Assembly (NCBI GenBank): GCA_016786785.1
Contig: JAEUVR010000186.1
Span: 1 to 45,551 of the forward strand
DNA: 45,551 nucleotides
Direction of reading: 5' to 3'
DNA from: Chitinophagaceae bacterium
GTDB lineage: Bacteria; Bacteroidota; Bacteroidia; Chitinophagales; Chitinophagaceae
Part shown: positions 44,284 through 45,551 of the stretch, in pieces
Layout of the letters: the number at the start of each line of letters is the position of its first letter
Numbering within the stretch: the first letter of the stretch is position 1
Notes under the pieces: generated by a model
The model's database searches: none
The model's input: the letters and a program-made list of their open reading frames with translations, nothing else
Told to the model about the DNA's origin: nothing
Made by a program: the position numbers and the translations under genes

Positions 44284-44987
44284 GGGAGTATCCTGCTTGT
44301 AAGCCCGCGCTGGAATGCATCGAGCCGGGTAAATCCTTCGGCATAGCGACAACCGGCCGCCATTCCTCTGAAACGGGCCTGCACTTCTATCATATCGTAC
44401 AAATTAGTATCTGCCAGATCTTTCATTGCTTCAAACTGGCTTTTATGACAGCTCAGCATCTGTTTTTTTAACTCGAAGGTTTCCGTAATATCTACATATT
44501 CGACGGGCGAAAAACCAATACCGCCCAGGTTATCCATATAATATACCTGCGCCTGGCCAAACCTGCATGCCGGTTTTTGCTGACCGGGTATATGCGGTAA
44601 TCCTTTTTGAAAATAGGCGTCAAATACCAGCTGACCTACATACCTGTGATCCGGGTGATAGTCGTTGGGAGAGTGCGTGAAGATCACATCAGGATCGGCT
44701 TCCCGCAAAATATCAATCATGCGTAGTCTCTGCTCCGCATCCGGAAAAACATGTTCGTCTACTATGCCTCCCCAGATCATTTTCGCGCCGATGATGCCGG
44801 CTGCAGCGCGGGCCTCTTTTTCTCTTATCGCTCTCAACGCTGCAGGTTCAATAACGGCATCGCCCATACTGCCATCAGTAAAAACAGCTATGATAACCGA
44901 ATGTCCAGACTGCGCATAACGCGCAAGTGTACCTGCGCATAATATTTCCGCATCATCCGGATGAGCAACCGTACAAAGTATATTCAT
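44280..44987 (-). CDS. PIG-L family deacetylase (LmbE-like)
   Basis: Zinc-dependent amidase-type deacetylase of 235 aa. The AHPDDAE motif (His9, Asp11, Asp12, Glu14) and the second metal site HSPNDYHPDH are intact, and the fold ends as usual in this family. Members remove acetyl groups from N-acetylglucosaminyl compounds. No signal peptide is seen. It overlaps the next gene by four bases. Because nagA already covers GlcNAc-6-phosphate, this enzyme probably acts on another N-acetylated sugar or a conjugate. Confidence 0.88.
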   Translation of the reverse strand: MNILCTVAHPDDAEILCAGTLARYAQSGHSVIIAVFTDGSMGDAVIEPAALRAIREKEARAAAGIIGAKMIWGGIVDEHVFPDAEQRLRMIDILREADPDVIFTHSPNDYHPDHRYVGQLVFDAYFQKGLPHIPGQQKPACRFGQAQVYYMDNLGGIGFSPVEYVDITETFELKKQMLSCHKSQFEAMKDLADTNLYDMIEVQARFRGMAAGCRYAEGFTRLDAFQRGLTSRILP

Positions 44988-45002
44988 ATAAACTTATAGT
45001 TA

Positions 45003-45551
45003 TTAAAGTACGCCATAACGATCATATACGACCCGGAGAGAGTCCCCGTTCAAAAGTTCCCTGCGCGACTGGTTTTCTTTAAATGCTTTTTCATGCGCCA
45101 TCTCCAATACTTTATCCTCTACCTCATTCGGCACCGCCACTACCCCATCAAAATCCGAAAAGATCAATTCGCCAGGCTTTACCACCACATCGCCGCAACG
45201 GATAGGCACATCATAAGCCATCACACGCCCGCGGCCAAGACTATCCAGCGGCCGAATGCCCCCGTAAAATATAGGAAATTTCATTTCAATGATCCTTTTG
45301 CAATCCCTGATCATGCTATCGCAGATACAACCCGTGGCGCCATTGCGTTTGGCAATCGTGCTCATCAGCTCTCCCCAGGGAGCATTGGTTCCGGCAAAAT
45401 CGGTAGAATGCACCACCACATCTCCTTCCCTTATCGAATCTACCGCTTCGATTTCCAACCCATATGGATCCTCCTCTTCGACATAATCGGTTTCCATCCA
45501 GCGATAGGTCCTTGCCCGGCCGACGATAGTGCAATTGTCGGCGTCCAGCGG
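45003..45551 (-). CDS. RraA-family protein, 5' part outside the window
   Basis: The reading frame runs off the right edge. The visible C-terminal 182 residues contain GRARTYRW, GDVVVHSTDF, GELMSTIAKRNGATGCICDS, a variant of the Gly-x-x-Asp-x-x-Arg site as DSMIRDCKRI, and IFSDFDGVVAVPNEVEDKVL. These are the marks of the RraA/4-hydroxy-4-methyl-2-oxoglutarate aldolase fold. Members are aldolases, dehydratases or decarboxylases of small acids; the RraA regulator of RNase E is one branch. In this operon, 15 bases ahead of the PIG-L gene, a role in sugar-acid breakdown is likelier. Confidence 0.85.
   Translation of the reverse strand, partial: PLDADNCTIVGRARTYRWMETDYVEEEDPYGLEIEAVDSIREGDVVVHSTDFAGTNAPWGELMSTIAKRNGATGCICDSMIRDCKRIIEMKFPIFYGGIRPLDSLGRGRVMAYDVPIRCGDVVVKPGELIFSDFDGVVAVPNEVEDKVLEMAHEKAFKENQSRRELLNGDSLRVVYDRYGVL

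Noticed and set aside
1-45551. CRISPR arrays, tRNA or rRNA genes, transposase genes
   Set aside because: None seen; the only tandem array is the short pentanucleotide repeat, and the broken genes are not accompanied by insertion-sequence ends.

Overview
The window looks like a chromosomal segment of a member of the Bacteroidota, probably the Chitinophagaceae or a near relative (the family is an inference). The signs are a SusC/SusD pair behind an ECF sigma factor and FecR-type anti-sigma factor, a propeller-domain sensor kinase paired with a LytTR regulator, Bacteroidota-type lipoproteins, TAnnTTTG-like promoter boxes and moderate GC.

Left flank (1-10 kb): the end of an ABC exporter operon; a LytS/LytTR-type two-component pair on the minus strand; a secreted sialidase-fold protein; a fluoride-response unit made of a fluoride riboswitch, the crcB channel gene and a universal stress protein gene; a lipoprotein and a small outer-membrane beta-barrel.

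Core (10.2-41.7 kb, almost all plus strand): a polysaccharide utilization locus. Module A (10270-16079) has a PL10-like pectate lyase, a CBM9-like protein cut short by an in-frame stop, a secreted transglutaminase-fold protein and a NagB-like deaminase. Then come sigma factor, FecR, SusC and SusD. Module B (23.7-39.4 kb) starts with a decayed beta-propeller pseudogene and continues with two beta-propeller proteins, a second PL10-like lyase, two large secreted proteins I cannot assign (1212 and 716 aa), a second transglutaminase-fold protein, NagA and a second NagB. A remnant of a sugar MFS permease, a D-mannonate-oxidoreductase-like SDR and an aldo/keto reductase follow. Lyase, transglutaminase-fold and NagB-like genes are all present twice, in the same order.

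Right flank (41.8-45.5 kb, minus strand): an operon for an RraA-like protein (cut by the window end), a PIG-L deacetylase, a DUF4380-like protein and a sodium/solute symporter.

Read together, the locus suggests outer-membrane capture of a glycan that contains both uronic acid and N-acetylated amino sugar. Lyases and the transglutaminase-fold proteins would act on it outside the cytoplasm, and NagA, NagB and the SDR would process the products inside. The amide- or peptide-directed role of the transglutaminase-fold proteins and the identity of the glycan are hypotheses. The most original material is the duplicated lyase/transglutaminase/NagB module, the unassigned 1212- and 716-aa proteins, and several structured intergenic elements.
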